Positions 1 through 8,121 of a stretch of DNA of 48,445 nucleotides are shown in pieces; position 1 is the first letter of the stretch; every line of letters begins with the position of its first letter. Made by a program: the position numbers and the translations under genes. The notes below the pieces were generated by a model. The model was not told where the DNA came from and searched no databases. It saw only the letters and a list, made by a program, of their open reading frames with translations. Source of the stretch: Lachnospiraceae bacterium (GTDB lineage: Bacteria > Bacillota > Clostridia > Lachnospirales > Lachnospiraceae); assembly GCA_024681595.1 (NCBI GenBank), contig JAILAN010000130.1, positions 1 through 48,445 of the forward strand. The letters are read 5' to 3'.

Positions 1-1
1 G

Positions 2-877
2 GCAGTACTAAGGTGCATGGAAGCCCTCGAAAAGGAAGGCTACAGGATAACCTATCTGGGCACGGATAAAAACGGCGTTATATCCCTTGATGAACTGAAA
101 AAAGCCATAACAGACAAGACCATCCTGGTTTCGATCATGCATGTAAACAATGAGATAGGCTCTGTCATGCCGGTTGAAGAAGCGGGCGCTATCATTAAAA
201 GCATCGATAAGGGAATTGTTTTTCATGTTGATGCGGTTCAGTCATACGGCAAGTTCAGGATATATCCGAAGAAAATGAACATAGATATGCTCAGTGTCAG
301 CGGGCATAAGATCCACGGACCCAAGGGAATCGGATTTTTATACATCGATGAAAAGGTAATGATAGATCCGCTGATCCTCGGAGGTGGGCAGCAGGGCAAT
401 ATGCGTTCAGGAACAGAGAACGTCGCAGGAATCGCTGCCATAGGCCAGGCATCCAGGATGATGTATGAAAACCTCGATGAAGATGTCAGCAGGATGTATG
501 ATCTTAAAAAACATCTGATAGAAGGACTGACATCGGTTGAAGGAGTCACTGTTAACGGGATCAAACAGGAATCGGAAAATGATCCTGGATCACTCGGTGC
601 ACCGCACGTGATCAGTGTTTCGGTCAAGGATGTCAGGGCGGAGGTCCTTCTTCATGCTCTCGAAGATAAGGGCATCTACATTTCAGCAGGTTCAGCCTGC
701 TCAACTCACAAAAAGACAGAATCAGCAACCCTTAAAGCCATTGGCCTTGATAAGAGCCTGCTGGGCTCCACAGTCCGCTTTTCCCTCTCTGTCCTCACCA
801 CCCGTGAGGATATAGACGAAGCCGTTTCGGCCTTTAAGGAAACCGTTCCGATCCTGCGAAAATACGTACCGAAGTGA
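2..877 (+). CDS. Cysteine desulfurase, NifS/IscS type (5' partial)
   Basis: PLP enzyme that takes sulfur from L-cysteine as a persulfide and passes it to acceptors such as ThiI. The frame is open from the first base, so the N-terminus lies outside the window. Counting from the first Met (base 17), the Schiff-base Lys sits in SGHK (about residue 98, codon at 308), HVDAVQ near residue 70 contacts PLP, the RSGTEN segment follows, and the catalytic Cys lies in SAGSACS (codon at 698). The C-terminal domain ends normally. It lies 79 bases before thiI on the same strand, as desulfurase genes do in many Firmicutes (nifZ-thiI in B. subtilis), so the likely job is thiolation of tRNA or thiamine. It could also supply MnmA, encoded farther along. 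The family call is certain; which acceptor it serves is inferred from position. Confidence 0.93.
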   Translation, partial: AVLRCMEALEKEGYRITYLGTDKNGVISLDELKKAITDKTILVSIMHVNNEIGSVMPVEEAGAIIKSIDKGIVFHVDAVQSYGKFRIYPKKMNIDMLSVSGHKIHGPKGIGFLYIDEKVMIDPLILGGGQQGNMRSGTENVAGIAAIGQASRMMYENLDEDVSRMYDLKKHLIEGLTSVEGVTVNGIKQESENDPGSLGAPHVISVSVKDVRAEVLLHALEDKGIYISAGSACSTHKKTESATLKAIGLDKSLLGSTVRFSLSVLTTREDIDEAVSAFKETVPILRKYVPK

Positions 878-956
878 CGTAATACATACTGGATAAATGT
901 ATGCCATCCCCTGCGGCGGCCCATAATCAAATAATTATTTAGGAAATGAGGAAGAT

Positions 957-2135
957 ATGTTCACAGCTTTTTTGATCAAATACGCCGAGATCGGTGTCAA
1001 AGGTAAAAACCGTTACGTCTTTGAGAACGCTCTGGTGTCCCGTATCAAAGCCGTTCTTCGAAAGTGCGAAGGAGAATTCGAGGTTCCAAAGACTGACGGA
1101 CGTATATTTGTTTATGCTAAAACAGACTTTGACTATGATGAAGTGACCGATGCTTTAAAATGCGTATTCGGCATCAGCGGGATCTGCCCGATGGTACAGT
1201 GCGATCTGGTCCCGGTCGAAGAGATAGGGCACAAGGTTAACGAATATATCAGGGATAATTTTTCTGACAGGAATGTCACATTTAAGATAGCAACGCGCCG
1301 CGCCAACAAGGCATATCCGCTCGATTCGATGGAGGTAAGTGCTCAGCTTGGAGGTTATGTCCTTGATGAGTTTCCCGAGATGAAGGTCGATGTCCACGAG
1401 CCTGAGCTTATGATACACGTTGAGATCAGAGAGAAAGTATTTATCTATTCTACTGAGATACCGGGACCCGGCGGCATGCCTCTGGGGACAAACGGCAAAT
1501 CCATGCTCCTTCTCTCAGGCGGAATAGATTCTCCGGTAGCCGGATATATGATCGCCAAAAGAGGTGTCAGGATCGATGCGGTATATTTTCATGCACCTCC
1601 GTATACCTCGGAGCGCGCCAAGCAAAAGGTCGTTGACCTGGCAAAGGAGATCTCAAAATATACAGGCCCTATCAACCTGCACGTTATCAACTTCACGGAC
1701 ATTCAGCTCCATATTTATGAGAAATGTCCACATGACGAGCTGACGATAATAATGCGCAGATACATGATGAAGATAGCCGAGGAGCTGGCCCTTAAAAACG
1801 AATGCCTTGGCCTTATCACGGGAGAGAGCCTGGGTCAGGTAGCTTCGCAGACCATTTACTCTCTGGCAGTAACGAACGAGGTGTGCACGCTGCCGGTATT
1901 TCGACCTCTCATCGGAATGGATAAAAACGAGATCGTTGCCATTTCCGAAAAGATAGGTACGTATGAGACATCCATACTTCCTTTTGAAGACTGCTGTACG
2001 ATCTTTGTGGCCAAGCATCCTGTTACCAAGCCCAACTTAAATGTGATCAAACGTCATGAGAGAAACCTCGAAGACAGGATAGATGAACTGTTTAAAACTG
2101 CCATAGAGACGGATGAAGTTATAGTGATCGAGTAA
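957..2135 (+). CDS. thiI: tRNA 4-thiouridine synthase ThiI
   Basis: Adenylates U8 of tRNA and inserts sulfur to give s4U; the family can also serve thiamine thiazole synthesis. The 392 residues hold an N-terminal ferredoxin-like region and THUMP domain (about 1-165), then a PP-loop ATP pyrophosphatase domain with SGGIDSP at 187-193. A conserved Cys pair is in FEDCCTIF near residue 345. The protein ends after the PP-loop domain, so the C-terminal rhodanese domain of E. coli ThiI is missing, as is usual in Firmicutes; sulfur must then come directly from the adjacent desulfurase. The start is supported by an AGGAAATGAGGAAG ribosome-binding region just upstream. Cotranscription with the upstream gene is likely, as I see no terminator between them. 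Confidence 0.95.
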   Translation: MFTAFLIKYAEIGVKGKNRYVFENALVSRIKAVLRKCEGEFEVPKTDGRIFVYAKTDFDYDEVTDALKCVFGISGICPMVQCDLVPVEEIGHKVNEYIRDNFSDRNVTFKIATRRANKAYPLDSMEVSAQLGGYVLDEFPEMKVDVHEPELMIHVEIREKVFIYSTEIPGPGGMPLGTNGKSMLLLSGGIDSPVAGYMIAKRGVRIDAVYFHAPPYTSERAKQKVVDLAKEISKYTGPINLHVINFTDIQLHIYEKCPHDELTIIMRRYMMKIAEELALKNECLGLITGESLGQVASQTIYSLAVTNEVCTLPVFRPLIGMDKNEIVAISEKIGTYETSILPFEDCCTIFVAKHPVTKPNLNVIKRHERNLEDRIDELFKTAIETDEVIVIE

Positions 2136-2167
2136 GCAATCCGATGTGCCCGGCTCATTATTCGCGC

Positions 2168-2196
2168 AAAAAAAGCGCATCCTGATGGATGCGCTT
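2168..2196 (-). terminator. Intrinsic terminator of the HPr-like gene
   Basis: A perfect 10-bp stem (2173-2182 with 2187-2196, loop TGAT) is followed, read on the minus strand, by seven T residues (complement of 2168-2174). This is a textbook rho-independent terminator just past the HPr-like stop codon. On the plus strand there is no U tract, so it would stop thiI transcripts less well. Confidence 0.85.
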
Positions 2197-2216
2197 AATA
2201 GTCTGACTTGAAGGCC

Positions 2217-2447
2217 TTAGATCTGGTAAGGCTTTAATGTTTCAAGTACTTCATCAACATTGTCTTCAGCGTGAATGTTAAGATCGATGGGCTTTGAAAG
2301 ATCAAGACTGAAGATACCCATGATAGACTTAGCGTCTATAACATATCTTCCTGATACGAGATCAAAGTCATAATCGAACTTTGTGATATCATTTACGAAA
2401 GACTTAACTTTGTCGATTGAGTTTAATGAAATCTGTACTGTTTTCAT
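2217..2447 (-). CDS. HPr/Crh-like protein lacking the active-site His
   Basis: A 76-residue HPr-fold protein. The second half carries the HPr signature around the regulatory serine (AKSIMGIFSL, Ser near residue 41, matching Ser46 of HPr), while the loop that holds GIHARPA in true HPr reads NSIDKVKS and has no His. It therefore should not accept phosphate from enzyme I, but could be a target of HPr kinase, as Crh is in Bacillus. The start at 2447 rather than 2471 is set by an AAGGAGG site (about 2456-2462) 8-9 bases upstream. It is a single-gene unit with its own minus-strand promoter and terminator, convergent with thiI and divergent from mtaB. HPr-family membership is secure; a role in carbon catabolite control is inferred. 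Confidence 0.8.
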   Translation of the reverse strand: MKTVQISLNSIDKVKSFVNDITKFDYDFDLVSGRYVIDAKSIMGIFSLDLSKPIDLNIHAEDNVDEVLETLKPYQI

Positions 2448-2484
2448 TTTAAATTCCTCCTTCAATTTCATACCTTCTGACTAT

Positions 2485-2513
2485 ATACTAAATGTTAGAT
2501 TTGTAAAAGTCAA
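2485..2513 (-). promoter_or_regulatory. Sigma-A-type promoter of the HPr-like gene
   Basis: On the minus strand, TTGACT (2508-2513) and TAGTAT (2485-2490) are separated by 17 bases, giving a start near 2478 and a leader of about 30 bases. The -10 region overlaps a plus-strand TATACT at 2484-2489 that might serve mtaB, so two divergent promoters may compete for the same site. Confidence 0.6.
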
Positions 2514-2547
2514 TCCGAAAAAAGGACGAAAAATAGCACAAAAGCGC

Positions 2548-3909
2548 ATGAAAAAAGTAGCATTTAGAAACCTCGGATGTAAAGTTAACGAGTACGAAAT
2601 GGAATATATGCAACAAAGAATGGCCGAAAAAGGCTATTTGATTGTGCCATTTGACACAAAATCGGACATATATGTCATAAACACATGTACTGTTACCAAT
2701 ATAGCTGACCGCAAGAGCCGTCAGATGATACACAGGGCCAGAAAGCTTAATCCCGAAGCGATAGTCGTTGCTGTAGGCTGTTATGCACAGACCGATACGG
2801 AGGGAGCCGTAAACGATCATGCAGCAGATATAATCATCGGCAATAACAATAAGGCCAGACTGCCCGAGATCATAGAAGAATATTTAAATAAAGATAACGG
2901 TGACCCGAAGGATAAGGCAGATTCGCGTAAGATAGTAGTAGATGACCTGAGCATTGATCCTGACTATGAGGATATGATCATAGAAAGGAGTGCCGTTCAT
3001 ACCAGAGCCTTTGTCAAGATACAGGACGGATGTAATCAGTTCTGCGCTTTCTGTGCGATCCCGATAGCCAGAGGAAGGATCCGCTCCAGACGATTGGACA
3101 GTGTAATTGAAGAAGTTAAGAGCATTGCCCAAAACGGCTGCCATGAGATAGTTATCACAGGCATACATCTAAGCTCGTACGGGATAGACTTTCATCCTGA
3201 TGAGAACGGAAGGATACGAAGCTATAATGAAACGGCAGGGGACGGACGCTTTGTAAATACAGACCTGCTTGATGTGATAAACGCCTGCAACGATATCGAA
3301 GGGATAGCGCGAATACGGCTGGGATCGCTGGAGCCGCGTCTTATTAATGACGGCTTTTTAAAGGAACTGACTAAATACGATAAAGTCTGTCCGCACTTTC
3401 ATCTGTCTTTGCAAAGCGGATGTAACGAGACATTAAAGAGGATGAACCGTAAGTATACAACCGGTGAATACACGGCAGCGGTAGAACTGTTACGCAGATA
3501 TTATAATGATCCGGCAATAACAACCGATGTCATAGTGGGATTTCCCGGAGAAAGTGATGAGGAGTTTAATGAAAGCATGCGGTTTGTTGAGCGTACAGGT
3601 TTTTTCGAACTTCATGTGTTCAAGTACTCAAGGAGAGATAATACGGTTGCTGCAACTATGAAGGGACAGATTCCGGAGCCCGTAAAGCAGACCCGCTCAG
3701 AGACACTCATAGCTCTGGGAGAGAAGTTGTCGGCTGAATTTTGTCAAAGGTATAAGGGACGGGAAGTTGAGGTCCTTTTTGAGGAAGAGAAAAACGGCAT
3801 GTACCGCGGCCATACCAGAGAGTATATTCCGGTTGAGATACAGTCGGATACAGACCTTACGGGAACTATCGAAACATTGTGTTTTGATGGGAATTATTGT
3901 AAAATGTAA
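2548..3909 (+). CDS. mtaB: tRNA (N6-threonylcarbamoyladenosine37-C2)-methylthiotransferase
   Basis: Radical-SAM methylthiotransferase that converts t6A37 to ms2t6A in ANN-decoding tRNAs. From the Met at 2548 the protein has 453 residues: an N-terminal UPF0004 domain with three cluster cysteines (C11 in NLGCK, C47 in NTCTVTN, C78 in VGCYA), a radical-SAM core with CxxxCxxC at C162/C166/C169, and a C-terminal TRAM-like region. NLGCKVN at the start marks the MtaB branch rather than MiaB or RimO. The frame is open upstream to 2383, but that extension overlaps the divergent promoter region and lacks family similarity, so 2548 is preferred; its ribosome-binding site is weak (AAAGGA about 20 bases upstream). 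Confidence 0.92.
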   Translation: MKKVAFRNLGCKVNEYEMEYMQQRMAEKGYLIVPFDTKSDIYVINTCTVTNIADRKSRQMIHRARKLNPEAIVVAVGCYAQTDTEGAVNDHAADIIIGNNNKARLPEIIEEYLNKDNGDPKDKADSRKIVVDDLSIDPDYEDMIIERSAVHTRAFVKIQDGCNQFCAFCAIPIARGRIRSRRLDSVIEEVKSIAQNGCHEIVITGIHLSSYGIDFHPDENGRIRSYNETAGDGRFVNTDLLDVINACNDIEGIARIRLGSLEPRLINDGFLKELTKYDKVCPHFHLSLQSGCNETLKRMNRKYTTGEYTAAVELLRRYYNDPAITTDVIVGFPGESDEEFNESMRFVERTGFFELHVFKYSRRDNTVAATMKGQIPEPVKQTRSETLIALGEKLSAEFCQRYKGREVEVLFEEEKNGMYRGHTREYIPVEIQSDTDLTGTIETLCFDGNYCKM

Positions 3910-3913
3910 TGAT

Positions 3914-3933
3914 GGGTCGTTGCATAGCGACCC
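3914..3933 (+). other. Small hairpin between mtaB and ireB
   Basis: GGGTCG (3914-3919) pairs with CGACCC (3928-3933) over an 8-base loop in the 45-base gap. No U tract follows, so it is unlikely to terminate. It may be an RNA-processing or stability element ahead of the GGAGGGAG ribosome-binding site of the next gene. Confidence 0.3.
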
Positions 3934-3954
3934 TGTTGGAGGGAGACATTTTTA

Positions 3955-4224
3955 ATGGAAGAATTAGGCAATACACAATTTTTTACCGTAGAGGCTGATT
4001 CAGCATCGGTCAAGGAGATCCTTCATGAGGTCTGCGATGCCATGAATGACAAGGGATACAATCCCGTCAATCAGATAGTGGGCTATATAATGTCGGGTGA
4101 TCCCACCTATGTAACATCTCATATGGGTGCCAGATCCAAGATAATGAAGGTTGAGCGCGACGAGATAGTTGAAGAGATGCTCAAAGAATATATCAAAGCC
4201 AACCACTGGGACGAACAGTCATGA
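3955..4224 (+). CDS. ireB: IreB-family regulatory phosphoprotein (DUF965, YrzL-like)
   Basis: Small cytosolic protein of 89 residues, the usual family length. In Enterococcus the family member is phosphorylated on N-terminal threonines by the PASTA kinase IreK and dampens cephalosporin resistance. Here Thr residues at 7 and 11 (NTQFFT) occupy the same region, and the core ([17 protein letters not shown], then a helical tail) is typical. A GGAGGGAG site lies 12 bases upstream. The end overlaps the ruvX start by four bases (ATGA), so the two are translationally coupled, matching yrzL-yrrK in B. subtilis. Phosphorylation here is inferred from the family. Confidence 0.88.
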   Translation: MEELGNTQFFTVEADSASVKEILHEVCDAMNDKGYNPVNQIVGYIMSGDPTYVTSHMGARSKIMKVERDEIVEEMLKEYIKANHWDEQS

Positions 4225-4664
4225 GGATAATGGGACTTGATTATGGTTCCAAAACGGTCGGAGTAGCCGTTTCGGATCCCATGCTCATAACCGCTCAGGG
4301 AGTCGAGATAATAAGGCGCAAGGACGAGAACAAACTTCGTCAGACTCTGGCCAGGATCGAGGAACTGATCACTGAATATGAGGTGGGCGAGATCGTTGTC
4401 GGTTTTCCCAAGAACATGAACAACACCGTCGGAGACAGGGCAGAATTAAGTCTGGAGTTTAAGGACAAACTGGAGCGAAGGACCGGACTTCCGGTTTTTA
4501 TGTGGGATGAGAGATTAAGCACCGTTGAAGCAGACAAGGTCATGATGGAATCAGGCGTGCGCCGTGAAAACCGCAAGGACTATGTGGACAAGATAGCCGC
4601 GACCATCATCCTGCAGGGTTATCTTGACCGGAGAAGCACCGGCGGATCATTGGATAATAACTGA
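4221..4664 (+). CDS. ruvX: Putative pre-16S rRNA nuclease / Holliday junction resolvase-like YqgF
   Basis: RNase H-fold protein of 147 residues linked to maturation of the 16S rRNA 5' end. The acidic catalytic positions are visible: [14 protein letters not shown] near the N-terminus, an acidic or structural strand with VVGFPKNMN in the middle, and [11 protein letters not shown] near residue 98, followed by a C-terminal Asp in KDYVDKIAA. Coupled to ireB by a 4-base overlap and followed after 21 bases by the DUF1292 gene, the B. subtilis yrrK-yrzB order. Confidence 0.92.
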   Translation: MRIMGLDYGSKTVGVAVSDPMLITAQGVEIIRRKDENKLRQTLARIEELITEYEVGEIVVGFPKNMNNTVGDRAELSLEFKDKLERRTGLPVFMWDERLSTVEADKVMMESGVRRENRKDYVDKIAATIILQGYLDRRSTGGSLDNN

Positions 4665-4685
4665 CAGATAACGGATATAAATATT

Positions 4686-4940
4686 ATGGAAAAGATAGCA
4701 TTTGAAACTGAAGACGGACAGCAGGAATGGTTCTATGTGCTGGAACAGGCCAAACTGTCCGGAAACACATATATACTGGTGACGGATACCGAAGAAGGCG
4801 ATGGCAATGCCATCATCCTTAAAGAGGTCGCCGAGAACAACAGTAAGGAAGTAACATATGAAGAGGTTACCGATGAAGGCGAGATAGGGGCTTTATCTTC
4901 ACTGTTCGGCAATCTTTTGGAGGATTGTATAATTGAGTAA
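4686..4940 (+). CDS. DUF1292 family protein (YrzB-like)
   Basis: Acidic 84-residue protein with the DUF1292 pattern: FETEDGQQEWFYVLEQAKLSGNTY, then YILVTDTEEGDGNAIILKE and an acidic end. No catalytic motif is visible and the function is unknown. Its place between ruvX and the metabolic RNA genes is conserved in Firmicutes. The stop codon overlaps the TTG start of RNase J. Confidence 0.85.
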   Translation: MEKIAFETEDGQQEWFYVLEQAKLSGNTYILVTDTEEGDGNAIILKEVAENNSKEVTYEEVTDEGEIGALSSLFGNLLEDCIIE

Positions 4941-6612
4941 ACAGGATATGATGAGGTCATCCACACTGGCCATAATCCCGCTGGGAGGACTGGAGCAGAT
5001 AGGGATGAACATCACCGCCTTCGAGTACGAAGACAGCATTATCGTGGTCGATTGCGGATTGGCTTTTCCCGAGGATGATATGCTCGGGATTGATTTGGTT
5101 ATCCCGGATGTGACTTATCTAAAGGATAATATCAAAAAGGTTAAGGGATTCGTGATAACGCACGGACACGAGGACCATATCGGATCCCTTCCGTATGTAT
5201 TAAAGGATATCAACGTTCCCATATATGCCACCAGGCTGACGATGGGGATCATAGAGAACAAATTAAAGGAACATGACCTGCTCGAATCCACGAGGAGAAA
5301 GGTCATAACCTTCGGACAGTCGATCAACTTAGGGCAGTTCAGGATAGAGTTTATTAAGACCAACCACAGTATAGTGGATGCGGCAGCACTGGCAATCTAT
5401 TCACCTGCCGGTATAGTTGTCCACACCGGAGATTTCAAGGTTGACTATACTCCCGTATTCGGAGACAGCATCGATCTGCAGCGATTTGCCGAGATAGGCA
5501 AAAAGGGCGTACTGGCTCTGATGTGCGATTCGACCAATGCAGAAAGAGAGGGATTCACTCCTTCGGAAAAGACTGTAGGAAGAAACCTGGATGCTCTGTT
5601 TGAGGAGCATGATAACACCAGGATCATCATAGCAACGTTCGCATCCAATGTTGACAGAGTTCAGCAGATCATCAATTCAGCGAATAAATACGGACGTAAG
5701 GTTGTGGTGGAAGGCCGCAGCATGATAAACATCATCGAGACAGCCAGAAACCTGCAGTGCCTTAACGTTCCGGACAATACGCTCATTGACCTCGATCAGT
5801 TAAAGAACTATCCGGATGAAAAGACCGTTATAATAACGACAGGTTCGCAGGGAGAGAGCATGGCCGCTCTGTCACGTATGGCCAGCGGCAATCATAAAAA
5901 GATTCGGATCGGAGCTAATGATACGGTCATATTCTCATCTCACCCGATACCCGGTAATGAAAAGGCCGTTACGAATGTTATAAACGACCTGCTCATAAAG
6001 GGAGCAGATGTCATATTCCAGGATGTGCATGTTTCCGGACATGCCTGTCAGGAAGAGATAAAACTCATTTATTCCTTGGTCAAGCCAAAATATGCCATAC
6101 CCGTACACGGCGAGTACAAACATCTCATGGCCCAGGCCAAACTGGCCAGACAGCTCGGAATACCCAAGGAGAACATTTTCATTCTGAGATCCGGCGATGT
6201 TCTGGAGATAGACGAACATAAAGCAGAAGTCACAGGCAGTGTTCATGCAGGTGATATCATGGTAGACGGACTCGGAGTCGGAGATGTCGGCAACGTGGTA
6301 TTGCGTGACAGACAGAGACTGGCTGAGGATGGTATCATTATCGTGACGCTGGGGATAAACAGGGCCGGAGGCGAGATAGTCTGCGGACCGGAGATAGTTT
6401 CCAGAGGCTTCGTATATGTCAAGGAATCAGATGAACTGATGGATGAAGCCATGGCAGTCATACTGGAGAGTACGACTGACTGCCTGGACAGAGGAATTAA
6501 AGATATCGCCAAGATCCGAAGTGCTATCCGCGATTCGCTGGGTGGATATGTCTGGCAAAAGACGCAGAGGCGACCTATGATAATGCCCGTAATAATGGAG
6601 GTGAGCATCTGA
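4933..6612 (+). CDS. Ribonuclease J
   Basis: Metallo-beta-lactamase/beta-CASP ribonuclease with endo- and 5'-3' exonuclease activity, central to mRNA turnover and rRNA maturation. The 559 residues show the zinc motif HGHEDH (H77, H79, D81, H82), HTGDFKVD and the beta-CASP and C-terminal HVSGHACQEE / PVHGEYKHL motifs. The start is a TTG at 4933: GGAGG at 4919-4923 lies 9 bases before it, whereas the ATGs at 4948 and 4951 are too far from the site. It overlaps the previous gene by 8 bases and the next by 1 (TGATG). I cannot tell RNase J1 from J2 by eye; the complete zinc motif argues that it is active. Confidence 0.94.
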   Translation: MSKQDMMRSSTLAIIPLGGLEQIGMNITAFEYEDSIIVVDCGLAFPEDDMLGIDLVIPDVTYLKDNIKKVKGFVITHGHEDHIGSLPYVLKDINVPIYATRLTMGIIENKLKEHDLLESTRRKVITFGQSINLGQFRIEFIKTNHSIVDAAALAIYSPAGIVVHTGDFKVDYTPVFGDSIDLQRFAEIGKKGVLALMCDSTNAEREGFTPSEKTVGRNLDALFEEHDNTRIIIATFASNVDRVQQIINSANKYGRKVVVEGRSMINIIETARNLQCLNVPDNTLIDLDQLKNYPDEKTVIITTGSQGESMAALSRMASGNHKKIRIGANDTVIFSSHPIPGNEKAVTNVINDLLIKGADVIFQDVHVSGHACQEEIKLIYSLVKPKYAIPVHGEYKHLMAQAKLARQLGIPKENIFILRSGDVLEIDEHKAEVTGSVHAGDIMVDGLGVGDVGNVVLRDRQRLAEDGIIIVTLGINRAGGEIVCGPEIVSRGFVYVKESDELMDEAMAVILESTTDCLDRGIKDIAKIRSAIRDSLGGYVWQKTQRRPMIMPVIMEVSI

Positions 6613-6941
6613 TGGACAAGAGCATCGAGAGTTATACTCAGGAATTCCTCGACAAGATCAAAACAACGGATATTTATCTTAACTATCTGGAGCAGGTTAA
6701 AAAGATAAAGAATTATCCGGATCTGCTCAATCAGATCAACGAGTATCGTAATGAGAGCTTCATGCTTCAGAATCAGTATGAAGGCGAAGAACTCTATGAC
6801 AGGACGGAGGAAATGTCACAGCGATACGAAAAATTTCTCGAGATTCCTGTGGTCGATGATTTCATGAGCGCGGAACTGGCTCTGGTTCGGACGATGCAGG
6901 ATATAAATATGTATATAGTAGAAGGATTGGATTTCCAATAA
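6612..6941 (+). CDS. YlbF/YmcA family regulator
   Basis: All-helical 109-residue protein of the YlbF/YmcA (DUF964) family. In B. subtilis YlbF, YmcA and YaaT form a complex that directs RNase Y processing and affects competence, sporulation and biofilm formation. Visible features are a helical N-terminus (YTQEFLDKIKTTDIYLNYLEQ) and the family core around INEYRNESFMLQNQ. Its start overlaps the RNase J stop and its stop overlaps the next start, so the dosage of an RNA-decay enzyme and a decay modulator is tied together. No Fe-S cysteines are visible. Confidence 0.82.
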   Translation: MDKSIESYTQEFLDKIKTTDIYLNYLEQVKKIKNYPDLLNQINEYRNESFMLQNQYEGEELYDRTEEMSQRYEKFLEIPVVDDFMSAELALVRTMQDINMYIVEGLDFQ

Positions 6942-7465
6942 TGAATGTTAAGTCACTGATAGCTTCGGTTATCGAAACAATATTAAAAGTGGTTCTGCTG
7001 GCTCTGGCGATCTCCTTTCTCCTTAAGTGTGTGACTCAGGCATACGAATTTGGATACAAGGTATTTGCCGATGAGCCGATGTCTGCCAACAATCCCAAAA
7101 CGATCTCGGTCGGGATAGCCGAGGGAGAGAGTGTATCTGATGTGGCAGACATGCTGCAGGAAAAAGGCCTCATCGCTGATGCCAAGCTTTTCCGTGTTCA
7201 GGAGCTGCTGTCCGCATATCATGACAAGATAAAGCCCGGATATTATGATCTCAGCACAGGTATGACGGCATCTGAGATGCTGCAGATAATGTCGGAAGGA
7301 TCTGAGGAGTCATCGGATGAAGCCGTTCCCATGTCAACCTCCCCGGCTGATCAGTATGAAGAGTATGATGACGGACCTGCGGAGGAATACAGCAACGGAC
7401 TCATTGACGATATCGAAGCCGGTGAAGGAGAGGAAATACCTGACGATGAGGGAGAGGGTGAATGA
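6941..7465 (+). CDS. Short YceG/MltG-like membrane protein without catalytic domain
   Basis: Membrane protein of 174 residues in the operon position of yrrL/mltG. It has one transmembrane helix (about 10-30), then an extracellular region like the LysM-like N-terminal part of YceG (about 52-120: ISVGIAEGESVSDVADMLQEKGLI, then KPGYYDLSTGMTASEMLQIM), and a strongly acidic tail (about 125-174) rich in E, D and G. True MltG is about 350 residues and carries a catalytic Glu in the C-terminal lytic domain, which is absent here. There is no sign of a frameshift: the next gene starts at the stop codon. It may bind peptidoglycan or nascent glycan strands without cutting them; this is inference. Confidence 0.75.
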   Translation: MNVKSLIASVIETILKVVLLALAISFLLKCVTQAYEFGYKVFADEPMSANNPKTISVGIAEGESVSDVADMLQEKGLIADAKLFRVQELLSAYHDKIKPGYYDLSTGMTASEMLQIMSEGSEESSDEAVPMSTSPADQYEEYDDGPAEEYSNGLIDDIEAGEGEEIPDDEGEGE

Positions 7466-8121
7466 TCACAGAAGAGAGATTGAATACATTCATCAATTCC
7501 TTTTATTCCGGAAACACACCGTTCCTAAACGAACTGGAAGAATATGCCAAAGAAACCAATGTGCCGATAATAAGACCCGGGATGCAGAGCTTTATCAAAG
7601 TGCTCTTAGCACTCAAAAAGCCGGCGAGGATCCTTGAGGTCGGAAGTGCCATTGGTTTTTCTGCTTTACTGATGGCACAATACAATCCGGTCAGATGCAC
7701 CATTACGACCATAGAAAATTACGAAAAAAGGATACCCATAGCCCGCGAGAATTTTAAGAAAGCCGGCATGGATGATCGGATAACCCTTATAGAAGGCGAT
7801 GCCGCGGATGTTTTAAAGGAACTCGATGGAAGATATGATCTCATATTCATGGATGCCGCCAAAGGGCAGTACATCAATTTTCTGCCGGATGTATTAAGGC
7901 TCCTTGATGATGACGGAGTACTTCTTTCTGATAACGTGCTTCAGGACGGCAACGTTATGGAATCGCGTTTTGCCGTAGTGAGGCGTGATCGGACAATACA
8001 TTCCCGCATGAGGGAATATCTGTATGAACTGACGCACAACCCGGAACTGATTACAGATATAATTCCCGTGGGAGACGGAATAACTCTTAGTGTGAAGGTT
8101 TCGCTCAAAGAGGCAAAATGA
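7462..8121 (+). CDS. trmR: O-methyltransferase, probable tRNA 5-hydroxyuridine methyltransferase
   Basis: Class I SAM methyltransferase of the catechol-O-methyltransferase-like family, 219 residues. The SAM loop is LEVGSAIGFSALLMA (about 57-71), with IETIE-type acidic residues after it and the metal-binding FMDAAKGQY near residue 131. In B. subtilis YrrM (TrmR) makes mo5U34 from ho5U34 in wobble-reading tRNAs, and yrrM lies after yrrL and before the U32 genes exactly as here. That gene order, more than the sequence alone, supports TrmR over a small-molecule methyltransferase. It is joined to both neighbours by 4-base ATGA overlaps. Confidence 0.8.
   Translation: MITEERLNTFINSFYSGNTPFLNELEEYAKETNVPIIRPGMQSFIKVLLALKKPARILEVGSAIGFSALLMAQYNPVRCTITTIENYEKRIPIARENFKKAGMDDRITLIEGDAADVLKELDGRYDLIFMDAAKGQYINFLPDVLRLLDDDGVLLSDNVLQDGNVMESRFAVVRRDRTIHSRMREYLYELTHNPELITDIIPVGDGITLSVKVSLKEAK

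Noticed and set aside
2383-2547. N-terminal extension of MtaB
   Set aside because: The extension covers the divergent promoter and HPr-like start, and NLGCK should lie near the N-terminus in this family.
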